Shown: positions 44,339 through 54,431, numbered from the stretch's first letter. The stretch: 64,000 bases of DNA from Rhizobium cauense (GCF_019511525.1 NZ_JAEUAT010000005.1:372001-436000), one strand, 5' to 3'. The notes: generated from the sequence alone by a model not told the origin. Program-made: numbers and translations.

Positions 44339-44788
44339 TCAGCCCTCGTTGGGGATGAACTTGCCTTCATAGCGTACGCGAAAATTGCGTCGCTGGAAGT
44401 CCTGCTGAAAACATACGAATATCAGTTCGATGTCGGACAGGCTGTCGCGCTTGTGCAGTAGGCTGAGCGTCACGACAATGACGCCGGCATAGCCGCGCGT
44501 CAGCCTGAACGCCGCATTGCGGATGGCGTTGGCTTCGGCATCCTGTCGATCGTCGCGCCGCTCGTAGATCACCCAGAAGCGGCAGAGGTCCCAGGTCGAA
44601 CGGAGGATCTCGGTGATCTCGGCCTGGAACTGTTCGGCATGCATCCCCGGCGCCCAGGAAAGCGTGCGCTCGCCCTCGTCCGCCACGACATTGAGGTAGC
44701 CATCATAGTCGCCGGTTCGGGAGAGCGCATTCTCGATCAGCTCGAACGCCGCGTTTTCACCGATTACCGTCTTGAAGAGAATTGCCAT
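44339..44788 (-). CDS. Hypothetical cytoplasmic protein (149 aa)
   Basis: This is a mixed alpha/beta protein without signal or membrane segment. ENAAFELIENALSRTGDYDGYLNVVADEGERTLSWAPGMHAEQF and SLSDIELIFVCFQQDFQRRNFRVRYEGKFIPNEG are its most distinctive parts. No family was recognised. The ATG at 44788 is the plain choice; in-frame GTG and TTG codons lie 7 and 9 codons upstream (frame opens at 44815). It is convergent with cpdR. Confidence 0.7.
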   Translation of the reverse strand: MAILFKTVIGENAAFELIENALSRTGDYDGYLNVVADEGERTLSWAPGMHAEQFQAEITEILRSTWDLCRFWVIYERRDDRQDAEANAIRNAAFRLTRGYAGVIVVTLSLLHKRDSLSDIELIFVCFQQDFQRRNFRVRYEGKFIPNEG

Positions 44789-44959
44789 CGAATCGCTATC
44801 GTTATTCACCCGCAAGGTGACATACGAGGCTTTCGCCGGGCAAGGCTAGTCTGGGTGACAAAAATCGACATGTGGCGCCAAGCGTCGGACGCACGCGCAC
44901 TCCTTCATCGCCCGCGACAGGAGACGACGGCATGTTGAACAAGGTCTAGCCGCGCCCTC

Positions 44960-45292
44960 TCAATAGTCGGGGCAGGCCGAATTTATAGTCGTGCCGCTGT
45001 TTCCGCCCTGCGTTTGCAGTGAACCCGGTACCGGTGGAGGCGGGCAATTCACCGGGCGTCGCGCTCTGGTCGAGCCATTGGAGATGCTTCCCGTCGTCTC
45101 CATACTATAGGGCGCGGGCCTGTAGGCGTTCGATCCGTTCCTGTCTCGGCTCGATTCGTATTGGCCAGAGGCAAGACCCTTGCTGCCACTGTTTGTCGAT
45201 GAGAAGCCACCAATATCCCATGCGCTTGCCGTGCTTGCGGCCATGCCGAATCCAAGAGCGACAGCTGCGATCAGCTTCAATTCCGTTTTCAT
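44960..45292 (-). CDS. Small secreted hypothetical protein (110 aa)
   Basis: A clear Sec signal (LKLIAAVALGFGMAASTASA-WD) is followed by a Ser/Gly/Asn-rich low-complexity region. The C-terminus is Pro-rich with two Cys (NCPPPPVPGS ... NSACPDY). No family was recognised. It stands alone, with about 120 bp of AT-poor DNA on each side and no clear terminator. Confidence 0.7.
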   Translation of the reverse strand: MKTELKLIAAVALGFGMAASTASAWDIGGFSSTNSGSKGLASGQYESSRDRNGSNAYRPAPYSMETTGSISNGSTRARRPVNCPPPPVPGSLQTQGGNSGTTINSACPDY

Positions 45293-45411
45293 GGAAATAC
45301 CCTCAACTCGTGCTCAATCGACGCTCAATCTCGCGTCAAGGTAGACATAGGTAGCTCTGCTGCGGAGGCGCGGAATCTCACGCTATTGTGACCTGAAACG
45401 GCACGGCTCAG

Positions 45412-48096
45412 CTACTGAATGTCGAGAAGTCGCTCGAGATAGCGCCGTTCGATTTCCTGGGCGGGGTTGTTGCCGAGCTTTTCGCGGATGGCATCCAGGA
45501 TTTCGCGGGCACGTTGCACGTCGATCTCGTCGGGCACCTTCACCTGCTCGCCGAAATCGGGTCCTTCGGAACGGCGCGGCCGACCAAGCGGGTCACGGCC
45601 GTTCTGGTTGCCTTGCCCGACCTGGCCCTGAGGACCTTGGCCCTGCTGGCCCTGCATCGCCTGCATCATCTGGTTCATCATGTCGCGGGCGCCTTGGCGC
45701 AGCGCTTCCAGTGCACGGCCCTGCCCTTGGATGGCCGGTTCGCCGCGACCCTCGCCGAGTTCGCGTCCGGCGCCTTCCATCTCGCGCTGGGCCTGGCCAA
45801 AGCCTGGGCCGGGCTTGATGCCCATGTCGCCGAGGCCCTTCTGCAGCTCGCCGAGCTGCTTGCCGAGTTCGTCCTGCCGCGAACGCAGCTGCTTCAATGC
45901 TTCACGCAGCTGTTCGGCCGTCATCTGGTCGGAAGGTGATTGCCCTTGCTGGTCCTGACCCTGCTCACCCTGTTGGTTCTGGCCCTGCTGCTGATCCTGC
46001 GGCATGCCGTCGTTGTCCATCGGCATGTTGTCCAGAAGCGGGTCGTTCATGCCCATGTTCGGATCGCCGCGCTGCATACGATCCTTCAGCTGCTGGTCGA
46101 GCTTGAAGGTTTCTTCCATCAGTCTCTGCTGGTCGCGCAGGATCTGGCCGAGCTTGTCCATCTGCTGGCGCATCTGGCTGTTGTCCTGGCCCTGCTGGCC
46201 TTGTTGCGGTCTGCCGGCCTGCAGGTTGTTCATCATCCTCTGCAGCTCGGAGAGTAGCTGCTGGGCAGCGTCGCGATTGCCCGAACGCGCCAGATTTTCG
46301 ATCTGGTCCATCATTCGCTCAAGATCCTGCTGGCGAATGATGTTCTGGGCATTCTGGTTGGGCTGCATCGGCGCATTCTGCATGCGCTGTGCAAGCTCCT
46401 TCATATAGTCCTGCATGGCCTTACGCAGCTCGTCCATGAGCTTCTTTATCTCGGCGTCTGGTGCATTGCGCTGCAAGGCGTCAGCCAGGTTCTGCTGCGC
46501 ATTGCGCAGGTTGCGCTCAGCCTGCGAGAGGTCGCCATCCTCCATGCCGATGGCGATATCCCAAAGGTAGTCTGCCGTGTCCTTCAGCGCCTCCTCGCCC
46601 TTGGCAAGCTTCATCCGCGTCAACGCCGATTGAAGCAGCAGATAGTTTGTCAGGTTCGGGATGGTCTCTTCAGGGCGCAGTGTCAGCGCTTCGTTGAGCG
46701 CAATGGCTTCCGGCATCTTGCGCGTATTGAGCGAGAAGACCTGCCGTTCCTCGGCCACGGCGGCGGCGAGGGGCTCGTTGAACGGGCGGGCTGGCAGCGT
46801 CATCTCGTGCGGCGGGCTGCGACCCGTCTGGCCGGCGGCATCCTTGGCAACGAGCGTGACGCGGACCCGTTTACCCGAAAGCGGATGCTCGGTGAGGTTC
46901 TTGCTGGTCACGCCCTTGGCGTCGCGCGAATTGCGGCGAGGAATATCCAGTCGGAAGTCCGGCAGAGGGTAAAGCGGCGTGGCGGTCGGGTCGGGATCGA
47001 CAGGAACGATCTCGGCACGCGCCTCCTGCACGCCGTAATCGTCCTTTGCGGTAAAGCCGATTTCGAGAGCGCCGTTGACCGTCGGCTTCGGCATTCCATT
47101 GAACGCTATCTCGGGCGCTTTGTCAGGAATGACGTCGAATTTCCATGTGCGGCCATTGACTTCGAGAGCGCCGTTTTCCTCAAGCTTCATCAAGTGGGTG
47201 CTGGCCGATGGAACGGGATTCGCAGCAGCGCTACCCTCGGCTTGCGTTGCCACCGCAGGTGTCGGCTCCTTGGCTGTCTCCTGAGCCGCAATGTCCTGCG
47301 CCTCGCCGTTTTGTCCGCGGAAAACCACCTTCTCAGCCGTTTTGCCGCCGCTGACGCGGACGGTGAGGTTTGAAAGTTCCGGCACGCGGATCGCTGCCTG
47401 CTCGGTCCCGTTTGCCGTCAGATAGATCGGGGCGCGTCCGGTATAGGAGGGTGGGGTAACCCAGGCGTCGATGCGAACCGCAGGATCGGTCGCTTGCGGT
47501 GTCGGCCGTGGCTGCAGTGCATCGGTGATCGAGCCGCCGCCCGGCGACAGCGAGTAGGCGAAGGCCATTACCACGAGAAGGGCTGGAACGGCGCGCAGCG
47601 CCATGCGGTCATGCGAGGCAATGTCGGGACGCGGGAAGCCGGCATCGAGGGCCGCGATCTTCTCCGCCATACGCGTCTGGTGCTCGCGCCAGAGGGCGCG
47701 CGCGAAGGGGGTATTGGTCGCGGGCTCGTCTTCCTGAACGGCCACTGGCTGATGCTTTAGGCCGTTTCGTTGCTCCAGCAGGCGATCGGCGGCAGCCGTA
47801 TCGGGCCAGCGCAGCCGGCGCAGGGGAAGCAGGGTGGCGACGAAAGCAACGCCGAAAGCGATCAGCAGCGCCAAGCGAATCCAGTCGGGCGCATAGCGAA
47901 AGACGCCGATCCAGGACGTGGCCAGATAGAGCGCCACGACCGAAAGCACCGGGAGGAGCAAAGGCAAAAGCTGCTCGGACAGCAGCACCAGCCGCGCCAG
48001 AAGGCGCTTCGCCGCAACCAGCCGCGCCAGGGACGGCCTCAGGGCAAATGCACCGTGTTTCTCGCTGCTGGAGCTCTTGTTCAATCCGGTCTCCAC
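45412..48096 (-). CDS. TIGR02302/DUF4175 large membrane protein (894 aa)
   Basis: The N-terminal part has three hydrophobic segments (about 35-65, 75-100 and 165-185). A periplasmic domain containing DAWVTPPSYTGRAPIYL follows, the mark of TIGR02302/DUF4175. The C-terminal 330 residues are helical and extremely Gln/Met/Asn/Gly-rich (many QGQ, QQ and NM repeats, about 600-830). The family is restricted to alphaproteobacteria and has no assigned function. It starts 159 bp after lysA on the same strand. Confidence 0.92.
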   Translation of the reverse strand: METGLNKSSSSEKHGAFALRPSLARLVAAKRLLARLVLLSEQLLPLLLPVLSVVALYLATSWIGVFRYAPDWIRLALLIAFGVAFVATLLPLRRLRWPDTAAADRLLEQRNGLKHQPVAVQEDEPATNTPFARALWREHQTRMAEKIAALDAGFPRPDIASHDRMALRAVPALLVVMAFAYSLSPGGGSITDALQPRPTPQATDPAVRIDAWVTPPSYTGRAPIYLTANGTEQAAIRVPELSNLTVRVSGGKTAEKVVFRGQNGEAQDIAAQETAKEPTPAVATQAEGSAAANPVPSASTHLMKLEENGALEVNGRTWKFDVIPDKAPEIAFNGMPKPTVNGALEIGFTAKDDYGVQEARAEIVPVDPDPTATPLYPLPDFRLDIPRRNSRDAKGVTSKNLTEHPLSGKRVRVTLVAKDAAGQTGRSPPHEMTLPARPFNEPLAAAVAEERQVFSLNTRKMPEAIALNEALTLRPEETIPNLTNYLLLQSALTRMKLAKGEEALKDTADYLWDIAIGMEDGDLSQAERNLRNAQQNLADALQRNAPDAEIKKLMDELRKAMQDYMKELAQRMQNAPMQPNQNAQNIIRQQDLERMMDQIENLARSGNRDAAQQLLSELQRMMNNLQAGRPQQGQQGQDNSQMRQQMDKLGQILRDQQRLMEETFKLDQQLKDRMQRGDPNMGMNDPLLDNMPMDNDGMPQDQQQGQNQQGEQGQDQQGQSPSDQMTAEQLREALKQLRSRQDELGKQLGELQKGLGDMGIKPGPGFGQAQREMEGAGRELGEGRGEPAIQGQGRALEALRQGARDMMNQMMQAMQGQQGQGPQGQVGQGNQNGRDPLGRPRRSEGPDFGEQVKVPDEIDVQRAREILDAIREKLGNNPAQEIERRYLERLLDIQ

Positions 48097-48255
48097 GAGC
48101 TTGCGTTCGATGGCAAGGGCGCTTTCGGCAAGTGCCGGGGCAATTCGCTTTCGGTCAAAGATAACATTCTTTGTGGCGAAGGCGAGGGCAAGCGCCTGCT
48201 AATGCCGGTTTTTCACGGTCCTCGCCAAAAAGTGATGCCATAGCCGACGGCGTGA

Positions 48256-49524
48256 TCAATCCAGCCAGGCGGGCACGGAATCGAGGCCGATCAGCTCTTC
48301 GTAGGTGCCGCGCGGGCGAATCACGTGGAAATCGCTGCCCTTGACCAGCACTTCGGGAACGAGCAGCCGGCTGTTGTAGGTGCCTGCCTGCACCGCGCCA
48401 TAGGCGCCCGCGGATGAAACGGCGAAGAGGTCACCGGGCTTGGGCATCGCCATTTCGCGGTCGAGAGCCAGGAAATCGCCGGTTTCGCAGACGGGACCGA
48501 CGACGTCAGCCTTGATGCGCGGCGCGTTGGCTGCCGAAATCACGACGGGGCGAATCTCGTGATAGGCCTCGTAGAGGGTCGGGCGGATGAGGTCGTTCAT
48601 CGCGCCGTCGACGATGACGAACGTCTTCTCGCCGCCATCCTTCACGTAAATCACCTCGGTCACCAGGATACCAGCGTTGCCGACGATCAGCCGGCCCGGC
48701 TCGGTGACGATCTTGCAGTTCAGCTCGCGCAACTGGCTCTTGACGATGTTGGCATAGGCGTCGGGCAGCGGTGGCGGGTTGTTGTCGTCCTTGTAGGGAA
48801 TGCCGAGGCCGCCGCCGATATCCACGTGGTGGATATCGTGGCCGTCGGCGCGCAGAGTGCCGACCAGCTCGCGCAGCAGCTTGAAGGCGTCCTCGAACGG
48901 CTGCAGCTCGGTGATCTGGCTGCCGATGTGCATGTCGATGCCGTTGGCTTCGATGCCGGGCAAGGTTGCGGCGCGGGCATAGACCGCGCGGGCGCGCTCC
49001 CAGGAAATGCCGAACTTGTTTTCCTTCTTGCCCGTCGAGATCTTGGCGTGCGTGCGGGCGTCGACATCCGGATTGATGCGGAAGGAGACGGGCGCCTTCT
49101 TGCCCGCCTTGACGGCGCGCTGGTTGAGGATCTCGAGTTCCGGCTCGGACTCGACGTTGAAGCAGTAGATGCCCGCTTCAAGCGCGAAGTCCATTTCGCG
49201 CGGCGTCTTGCCGACACCGGAGAACATGATGCGGTTGGCCGGGATGCCGGCGGCCAGCGCGCGGCGCAGTTCGCCTTCGGAAACGACGTCGATTCCGGCA
49301 CCGAGATTGCCGAGCGTCTTCAGCACGGCCTGATTGGAATTCGCCTTCATGGCGTAGCAGACCATCGCATCGACGTCGCTGAACGCTTGGGCGAAGACCC
49401 GGTAGTGACGCTCGAGCGTCGCTGTGGAATAGCAATAGAAGGGTGTGCCGACAGCCTTGGCGATTTCGGGAACGGGAACGTTCTCGGCGTAGAGGATGCC
49501 GTCGCGGTACTCGAAATGGTTCAC
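48256..49524 (-). CDS. lysA: Diaminopimelate decarboxylase
   Basis: LysA makes L-lysine from meso-diaminopimelate. It is a fold-type III PLP enzyme with PLP lysine K60 (CYAMKANSN). HIGSQITELQPF, VDIGGGLGIPY, the EPGRLIVGNAG motif and CETGDFLALDREM with the substrate-binding Cys follow. At 422 residues it is the normal length. It lies 12 bp downstream of lptM, so argH, lptM and lysA are probably one transcript. Confidence 0.97.
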   Translation of the reverse strand: MNHFEYRDGILYAENVPVPEIAKAVGTPFYCYSTATLERHYRVFAQAFSDVDAMVCYAMKANSNQAVLKTLGNLGAGIDVVSEGELRRALAAGIPANRIMFSGVGKTPREMDFALEAGIYCFNVESEPELEILNQRAVKAGKKAPVSFRINPDVDARTHAKISTGKKENKFGISWERARAVYARAATLPGIEANGIDMHIGSQITELQPFEDAFKLLRELVGTLRADGHDIHHVDIGGGLGIPYKDDNNPPPLPDAYANIVKSQLRELNCKIVTEPGRLIVGNAGILVTEVIYVKDGGEKTFVIVDGAMNDLIRPTLYEAYHEIRPVVISAANAPRIKADVVGPVCETGDFLALDREMAMPKPGDLFAVSSAGAYGAVQAGTYNSRLLVPEVLVKGSDFHVIRPRGTYEELIGLDSVPAWLD

Positions 49525-49536
49525 GTCGATTGTCTC

Positions 49537-49731
49537 TTAAAGAAGCGGATCGAGGATGAAGGGCCTGTCGGCCCTGCCCGGCTGCGGCGTCGGTTTCGAC
49601 GAGTCGCCTGTTTTCGTTGCATTCGCGCTCGGCGGATCGAGATCACCCTTGCGCCCGCACCCGGCGACGGCAAGGCCGATCACGGCAAAAACAACCGTCA
49701 GGCGGACGATCTGCGGCAAGCTCTTCTGCAT
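49537..49731 (-). CDS. lptM: LptM-like small lipoprotein (64 aa)
   Basis: A signal (IVRLTVVFAVIGLAVAGCGRKGDL) has its lipobox at VAGC, and the GCGRKGDLDPP start of the mature protein is the LptM/YifL motif. In E. coli LptM helps assemble the LptD-LptE lipopolysaccharide translocon. The ATG at 49731 has AGAGGAAT upstream; the longer frame to 49755 is not needed. It lies immediately before lysA, the same neighbour it has in many proteobacteria. Confidence 0.88.
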   Translation of the reverse strand: MQKSLPQIVRLTVVFAVIGLAVAGCGRKGDLDPPSANATKTGDSSKPTPQPGRADRPFILDPLL

Positions 49732-49810
49732 GGAATTCCTCTTGGGAAGCGGCACTGGTGGAGACCTTCATAGCGAAGTTTCTCCGCCTTGTGCACCCCG
49801 ATTGTTGAGG

Positions 49811-51211
49811 TCAGTTGCGGCCGCGCCAGTAGGCGATCTGCTTGCGCACTTCCGACGGTGCCGTGCCGCCAAAGCTCTTGCGGCTTGCGACCGAAGCCTC
49901 GACGGTCAACACGTCGTACACTTTGTCTGTAATTGCCGCATTGATCGCCTGCAGATCGGCAAGCGACAGCTCGGCAAGGTCGCAACCCTTGCTCTCGGCA
50001 AGCGCCACGGCGCGGCCGGTGACGTGATGGGCGTCGCGGAACGGCAGGCCGGCTTCGCGCACCAGCCAGTCGGCAAGGTCGGTCGCCGTTGAATACCCCG
50101 AACCGGCCGCGGCCTTCATGCGCGCGGTGTTTATAGTCATGTCGCGGACCATGCCGGTCATCGCGGCAATTGCCAGTTCCAGACTCTCGGCAGCGTCGAA
50201 GACCTGTTCCTTGTCTTCCTGCATGTCCTTGGAATAGGCGAGCGGCAGGCCCTTCATGATCGTCAGCAGCGCGATCAGCGAGCCGTTGATGCGGCCGGTC
50301 TTGGCGCGTACCAGTTCCGCGGCATCCGGGTTCTTCTTCTGCGGCATGATCGAGGAGCCGGTGGAGAAGGCGTCGGAGAGGCGGACGAAACCGAACTGCG
50401 GCGTCGACCAGATGACGATCTCCTCAGCCAGACGCGACAGGTGCATGCCTGTGATGGCTGCGATCGCCAGGAACTCGATGGCGAAGTCGCGATCCGAAAC
50501 AGTGTCGATCGAATTGCGGGTCGGTTCACGGAAGCCGAGCGCCTGGGCTGTCATGTGGCGGTCGATCGGATAACCGGTGCCGGCAAGGGCTGCTGCACCG
50601 ATCGGGCTTTCGTCCAGATGTTCGATGGCATGGCGCACGCGCGAGCGGTCGCGGCCGAACATCTCGACATAGGCCATGCAGTGATGGCCGAAGGTGACTG
50701 GCTGCGCGGTCTGCAGATGCGTGAAACCGGGCATGACGGTGTCGGCATGCTCTTCGGCGCGGTCGAGGAAGGCAGCAATCAGGCCGGTGAGCAGCTGCTC
50801 GGTCTTCTGCAGTTCTTCCTTGACCCAGAGGCGGAAGTCGAGGGCGACCTGGTCGTTGCGCGAGCGGGCCGTGTGCAGGCGGCCGGCGGCGGGACCGATC
50901 AGCGTCGCAAGGCGAGCCTCGACATTCATGTGAATGTCTTCGAGCTTGCGGGAGAACTCGAATTGACCAGCTTCGATCTCTGACAGGATCGTGTTTAGCC
51001 CTTCGACGATCTTGTCTTTATCCTCGGCCGAAATGATGCCCTGGTGGGCAAGCATGGTGGCATGGGCGATCGAGCCGCGGATGTCCTGGGCAAACAGCTT
51101 CTTGTCGAAACCGATCGAGGCATTTATCTCCTCCATGATCGCATCGGGACCGGAGGCGAAACGGCCGCCCCACATCTGGTTGGAGGATTTGGTGTCCGTG
51201 CTGTCGGCCAT
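49811..51211 (-). CDS. argH: Argininosuccinate lyase
   Basis: ArgH splits argininosuccinate into arginine and fumarate. The fumarase/lyase superfamily signature [12 protein letters not shown] is present, with [11 protein letters not shown] at the start, [13 protein letters not shown] and [20 protein letters not shown]. At 466 residues from the ATG at 51211 it matches the family; the frame extends to 51283 but overlaps the divergent tlpA. Convention for rhizobia places tlpA divergent from argH, as here. Confidence 0.97.
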   Translation of the reverse strand: MADSTDTKSSNQMWGGRFASGPDAIMEEINASIGFDKKLFAQDIRGSIAHATMLAHQGIISAEDKDKIVEGLNTILSEIEAGQFEFSRKLEDIHMNVEARLATLIGPAAGRLHTARSRNDQVALDFRLWVKEELQKTEQLLTGLIAAFLDRAEEHADTVMPGFTHLQTAQPVTFGHHCMAYVEMFGRDRSRVRHAIEHLDESPIGAAALAGTGYPIDRHMTAQALGFREPTRNSIDTVSDRDFAIEFLAIAAITGMHLSRLAEEIVIWSTPQFGFVRLSDAFSTGSSIMPQKKNPDAAELVRAKTGRINGSLIALLTIMKGLPLAYSKDMQEDKEQVFDAAESLELAIAAMTGMVRDMTINTARMKAAAGSGYSTATDLADWLVREAGLPFRDAHHVTGRAVALAESKGCDLAELSLADLQAINAAITDKVYDVLTVEASVASRKSFGGTAPSEVRKQIAYWRGRN

Positions 51212-51252
51212 GAAGATGCCTGCCTTGAAGAACGCGTGTCTCGGAGAATGAA

Positions 51253-51915
51253 ATGACGACAAGAAGGCCCTTGCGCCTACCATCCCTGAAGCTGATAGGG
51301 ATCGCGGCCGTCGCAGGCATCATCGCCGGTGCGGCAGGGGTTTACATCAGGGAAGCCGGGTCTGGCAATGGCGGCACGCAAACGGCCTCTGGCGAATGCG
51401 CGGCGACAAAGGAGATCGCCACGCGAATTGCGCCGCTTCTCAAGGGGCAGGTGGCGGCGATGGTTGCCCCTGACGAGCATCGCAGGCTGACCACCGTTGC
51501 CTTCAAGGATGCCGACGGCAAGCCTGTGACGCTCGACAATTTCTCCGGCAAGACGGTGCTCTTCAATCTCTGGGCGACATGGTGCGTTCCCTGCCGCGAG
51601 GAAATGCCGGCGCTGAACACGCTGGAGAAGGAGATGGGCAGCGACAAATTCCAGGTCGTGCCCGTCAATATCGACACAGGCGACGACGAGAAGCCGAAGG
51701 CGTTCCTGAGCGAGATCGGTGTCGATGCGCTCAAGCTCTACCGCGACAACACGATCGAGGTGTTCAACAGCCTCAAGAAGGAAGGGCTCGCCTTCGGCCT
51801 GCCCGTCACGCTCCTGATCGACGGCAAGGGCTGCTTGATCTCCGCCATGAACGGCCCCGCCGCCTGGGATAGCGATGACGCCAAGGCGCTGATCAAGGGC
51901 GCCGTGGGTTCGTAA
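51253..51915 (+). CDS. tlpA: TlpA-like thiol:disulfide interchange protein
   Basis: This thioredoxin-fold protein is anchored by one N-terminal helix ([19 protein letters not shown]). The redox motif is WCVPC with C111 and C114, after the [10 protein letters not shown] strand; [11 protein letters not shown] and the cis-Pro segment [12 protein letters not shown] follow. In Bradyrhizobium, TlpA reduces the copper chaperone and CoxB for cytochrome oxidase assembly. At 220 residues it is the usual size. It is divergent from argH and marks the end of the core block before the accessory stretch. Confidence 0.93.
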   Translation: MTTRRPLRLPSLKLIGIAAVAGIIAGAAGVYIREAGSGNGGTQTASGECAATKEIATRIAPLLKGQVAAMVAPDEHRRLTTVAFKDADGKPVTLDNFSGKTVLFNLWATWCVPCREEMPALNTLEKEMGSDKFQVVPVNIDTGDDEKPKAFLSEIGVDALKLYRDNTIEVFNSLKKEGLAFGLPVTLLIDGKGCLISAMNGPAAWDSDDAKALIKGAVGS

Positions 51916-51920
51916 GGCGC

Positions 51921-52400
51921 CTAGAGAAGCGGCGGGCCGACGATCGCGATATTGTTCTCGGCGCAGCAGCGCGTGAGCGCTTCGATCATCTCGGGAGACG
52001 GCGCGGCTGCGGTGGGAAGTTCCGCCCTGTCGGCGGCGCGGCTCGCCTGCCGCAGCATCGTCTCGAAGTCATCGCCGCGGGTGATTGTCAGGCAGTGGGC
52101 ACCGGCGACGCTTTCGACACGAAAGCTGTGCGGCACGCCCTTGGGCGCAACAAGCGCCTGTCCCGCGCGAGCGTGGACGTTGCGGTCGCCGATTTGAAAG
52201 CGCATCTCGCCTTCCAAGACATGGAAAACTTCGTCTTCGCGGTGGTGAACGTGCAGAGGCGGTGTCTCTCCCCATGGCATCCAGTGTTCGATGACGCTGA
52301 TCTTGTCGTCGCTTGCCGCCGATGAAAGCCTGATAGCGACGAGCGTGTTGCCGAACCAGCGAAGCTCGGTATTTGACTGCGGATAGGTGTCCATGTTCAT
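51921..52400 (-). CDS. Cupin-domain protein (159 aa)
   Basis: The single cupin barrel has the metal-binding motif 1 PPLHVHHREDEVFHVLEGEMRF and motif 2 PKGVPHSFRVES. The C-terminal 50 residues are helical and include TRCCAENNIAIVGPPLL. Enzyme or sensor role unknown. The ATG at 52400 has AAGGATG upstream. It is divergent from a LysR regulator gene 99 bp away, the usual arrangement of a regulator and its target. Confidence 0.88.
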   Translation of the reverse strand: MNMDTYPQSNTELRWFGNTLVAIRLSSAASDDKISVIEHWMPWGETPPLHVHHREDEVFHVLEGEMRFQIGDRNVHARAGQALVAPKGVPHSFRVESVAGAHCLTITRGDDFETMLRQASRAADRAELPTAAAPSPEMIEALTRCCAENNIAIVGPPLL

Positions 52401-52499
52401 CTCATCCTTCCAGGATTTGAAGTGCTTGCGATGAGCGGTTTCTAGCTTCAGAGCCTGACTTCGATCCAATCCAATGATCGTATGGACCGAATCCACGCC

Positions 52500-53432
52500 A
52501 TGAATTTCAATGCCCTCGACTTGAACCTCGTGCGTGTTTTCGATGCCTTGATGCGGGAGCGAAGCGTCACGCGCGCGGGCGATCGCATTGGCCTCAGCCA
52601 ACCTGCCGTGAGCGCGGCGCTGAACAGGCTTCGCCACGTCTTCAACGACAACCTCTTCGTGCGGCAGGGAAACGAGATGCTGCCCACGCCGCGGGCGCTG
52701 GAACTCGGCGAACGGGCACGCGTGGCGCTCGCCGAAATCGAGGGCATGATACGCTCGGTCCGGGGACTGGAACTTGCCGAGCTCGATCGAACCTACACGC
52801 TTCTGGGTGCGGATTTCTTTTCCATGCTGTTGATGCCGCAACTCGCACGAACGGTGCACGAGCAGGCGCCGAATGTGCGGCTGCGTTTGCTGGATAGCGC
52901 CAGGGGTGATGTTGCGAGGCTGCTGCAGGAGAATGCTGTCGACATGGCGCTCGAGCGCCCGCTCGAACTGCCCGACTGGGTGTCGAGCACACTGCTCTTC
53001 CAATCACCTTTCGTTATCATTGCCTCGCGAAACAACGAGGCGGTTGCAACGGTTCCGGACGGCGGACAAGTTCCTCTCGATCTCTTTTCCCGATTGCCGC
53101 ACGCCATACGATCGATCGATGGGACGCTTTCCGGCATGGTGGACGAGGCTCTCCAGTCGCACGGACTTCGTCGCGAGGTGACGCTTGCTCTTCCGCATTT
53201 TCAGGGCGTGGCGCTTGCCGTTGCCGCCGGATCGCATATTGCGGCAGTGCCCATGCAGTTTGCGCGGGCAATGAAGGCACAACTCGAGCTGAAGGTCTTC
53301 GAGCCGCCCATCGATGTCCCCGCGCCGCACGTAAACCTCTACTGGCATTCGCGTTACGACGAGGATCGCGCCCATCAGTGGATGCGATCACTGATCATTG
53401 CGACGGTCTCGGAGCTGGGATTCCCCCTCTGA
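52500..53432 (+). CDS. LysR-family transcriptional regulator
   Basis: The N-terminal winged helix is clear: NALDLNLVRVFDALMRERSVTRAGDRIGLSQPAVSAALNRLRHVFNDNLFVR. A LysR substrate-binding domain follows (about 90-300). It resembles the NodD/SyrM/PcpR-like branch that begins LDLNLVRVFDAL. The ATG at 52500 is the natural start; 52482 adds six residues. It probably controls the divergent cupin gene. Confidence 0.92.
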   Translation: MNFNALDLNLVRVFDALMRERSVTRAGDRIGLSQPAVSAALNRLRHVFNDNLFVRQGNEMLPTPRALELGERARVALAEIEGMIRSVRGLELAELDRTYTLLGADFFSMLLMPQLARTVHEQAPNVRLRLLDSARGDVARLLQENAVDMALERPLELPDWVSSTLLFQSPFVIIASRNNEAVATVPDGGQVPLDLFSRLPHAIRSIDGTLSGMVDEALQSHGLRREVTLALPHFQGVALAVAAGSHIAAVPMQFARAMKAQLELKVFEPPIDVPAPHVNLYWHSRYDEDRAHQWMRSLIIATVSELGFPL

Positions 53433-53578
53433 AAGCAAAGCTGGCGCGCCAGTCTTTATGCGAAGCTTACATTGGTACCCGCTCAATCCAATCGAAAAGA
53501 TATGCCAGGACCGGTAGCCTTGCCGGTGCGGTCGATCATCTGGCCGTTTGGAAGAGTTCTTGCTGGAAGGATCAGGCA

Positions 53579-53773
53579 ATGTACGGTCGCTGGTGGGCAT
53601 ATCATGTTGCTGCGCAGTCGCGGCAGGCGTCTCAATCTCCATCGTCCTGGAATGCCGAGCAACACAAGGTCGCGTTCGATCGCGCAGACGATCTCTGGAT
53701 CTTCCTTAGGCTCGCGCTTGTTCTTGCAGCCTTCCTTGCCGGATTGGCTGGCATCCTATGGCTCGCGAACTGA
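53579..53773 (+). CDS. Small membrane protein (64 aa)
   Basis: The ATG at 53579 has GGAAGGA seven bases ahead, which favours it over the longer open frame to 53378 that overlaps the LysR gene. The N-terminal half is polar (MYGRWWAYHVAAQSRQA), then comes one helix (LWIFLRLALVLAAFLAGLAGILWL). No family was recognised. Confidence 0.55.
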   Translation: MYGRWWAYHVAAQSRQASQSPSSWNAEQHKVAFDRADDLWIFLRLALVLAAFLAGLAGILWLAN

Positions 53774-53897
53774 TCGCAGCGCTTTAGGGGATGCCGGTTT
53801 TAATGCGATTTCTATTTTCGCCGGTACGCAGTCCAATCGATTTCATACGCGGGAACATCCAGATTCTCTCCAACAACAGTGTTTACTGGAGACTTGA

Positions 53898-54062
53898 ATG
53901 TTCGGCCGGCATGGAATCGATTATCTGACAAAGGAACGGGATATTATCGCCGGCCGCTATCGAAGGCCGCAGAGAGGTCCGAAGTTCAGCCAGGTTCTGA
54001 TGGCCACGGGTCTGGTTCTCGTGGCGCTCTTTGGATTGATCGCAGCACGACTGGTGGCTTGA
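53898..54062 (+). CDS. Tiny membrane protein (54 aa) with decayed second copy nearby
   Basis: The frame runs from ATG (GGAG six bases ahead) to TGA at 54062. It starts MFGRHGIDYLTKERDIIAGR, then a basic stretch, then one helix (VLMATGLVLVALFGLIAARLVA). The last 13 codons and the DNA beyond recur, degraded, at 55913-55954. That duplication, plus its ribosome site, suggests it was a real gene. Function unknown. Confidence 0.6.
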   Translation: MFGRHGIDYLTKERDIIAGRYRRPQRGPKFSQVLMATGLVLVALFGLIAARLVA

Positions 54063-54083
54063 TCGGCAAATAGGCGATGCCGG

Positions 54084-54431
54084 TCATTCGGGTCGGCTTT
54101 CACGATCCGCCGCGTCCAGCGCCTTGACGCTGACGGCCGCGACCAGGCCTGTCAGCACGATGCCGGAAAGGCCGATGACCAATGCCAGTGCTCGCGCCAG
54201 GAGGTGCTTCGGCGTCAGGTCACCGTAGCCGATCGTAAGTCCCGTGACGAAGGTGAAATACAGGGTTTCACCGACGCGCCAGTCTTCGATCCGGCCGATG
54301 ACCACGCCGGAGCAAATCATGACGACGAGAATCCCTGAGATAACCGGCCACAATATGCGGGCCTGCTGGAACAACGCGGCGAAAAACAGTCGTCTCATTC
54401 GCTTCGATTGAGCCCTGGAGCTTCTCGCCAT
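54084..54431 (-). CDS. Two-helix potassium channel protein (115 aa)
   Basis: Two membrane helices (ILWPVISGILVVMICSGVVIG and LALVIGLSGIVLTGLVAAVSV) flank the pore loop. The selectivity filter is TIGYG (66-70) in TFVTGLTIGYGDLTP. That is the KcsA/Ion_trans_2 plan without a ligand or voltage domain. The length is short but complete, forming tetramers in the inner membrane. It lies next to a Ca2+/H+ antiporter gene on the same strand (57 bp), so the two may form an ion-transport unit. Confidence 0.9.
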   Translation of the reverse strand: MARSSRAQSKRMRRLFFAALFQQARILWPVISGILVVMICSGVVIGRIEDWRVGETLYFTFVTGLTIGYGDLTPKHLLARALALVIGLSGIVLTGLVAAVSVKALDAADRESRPE

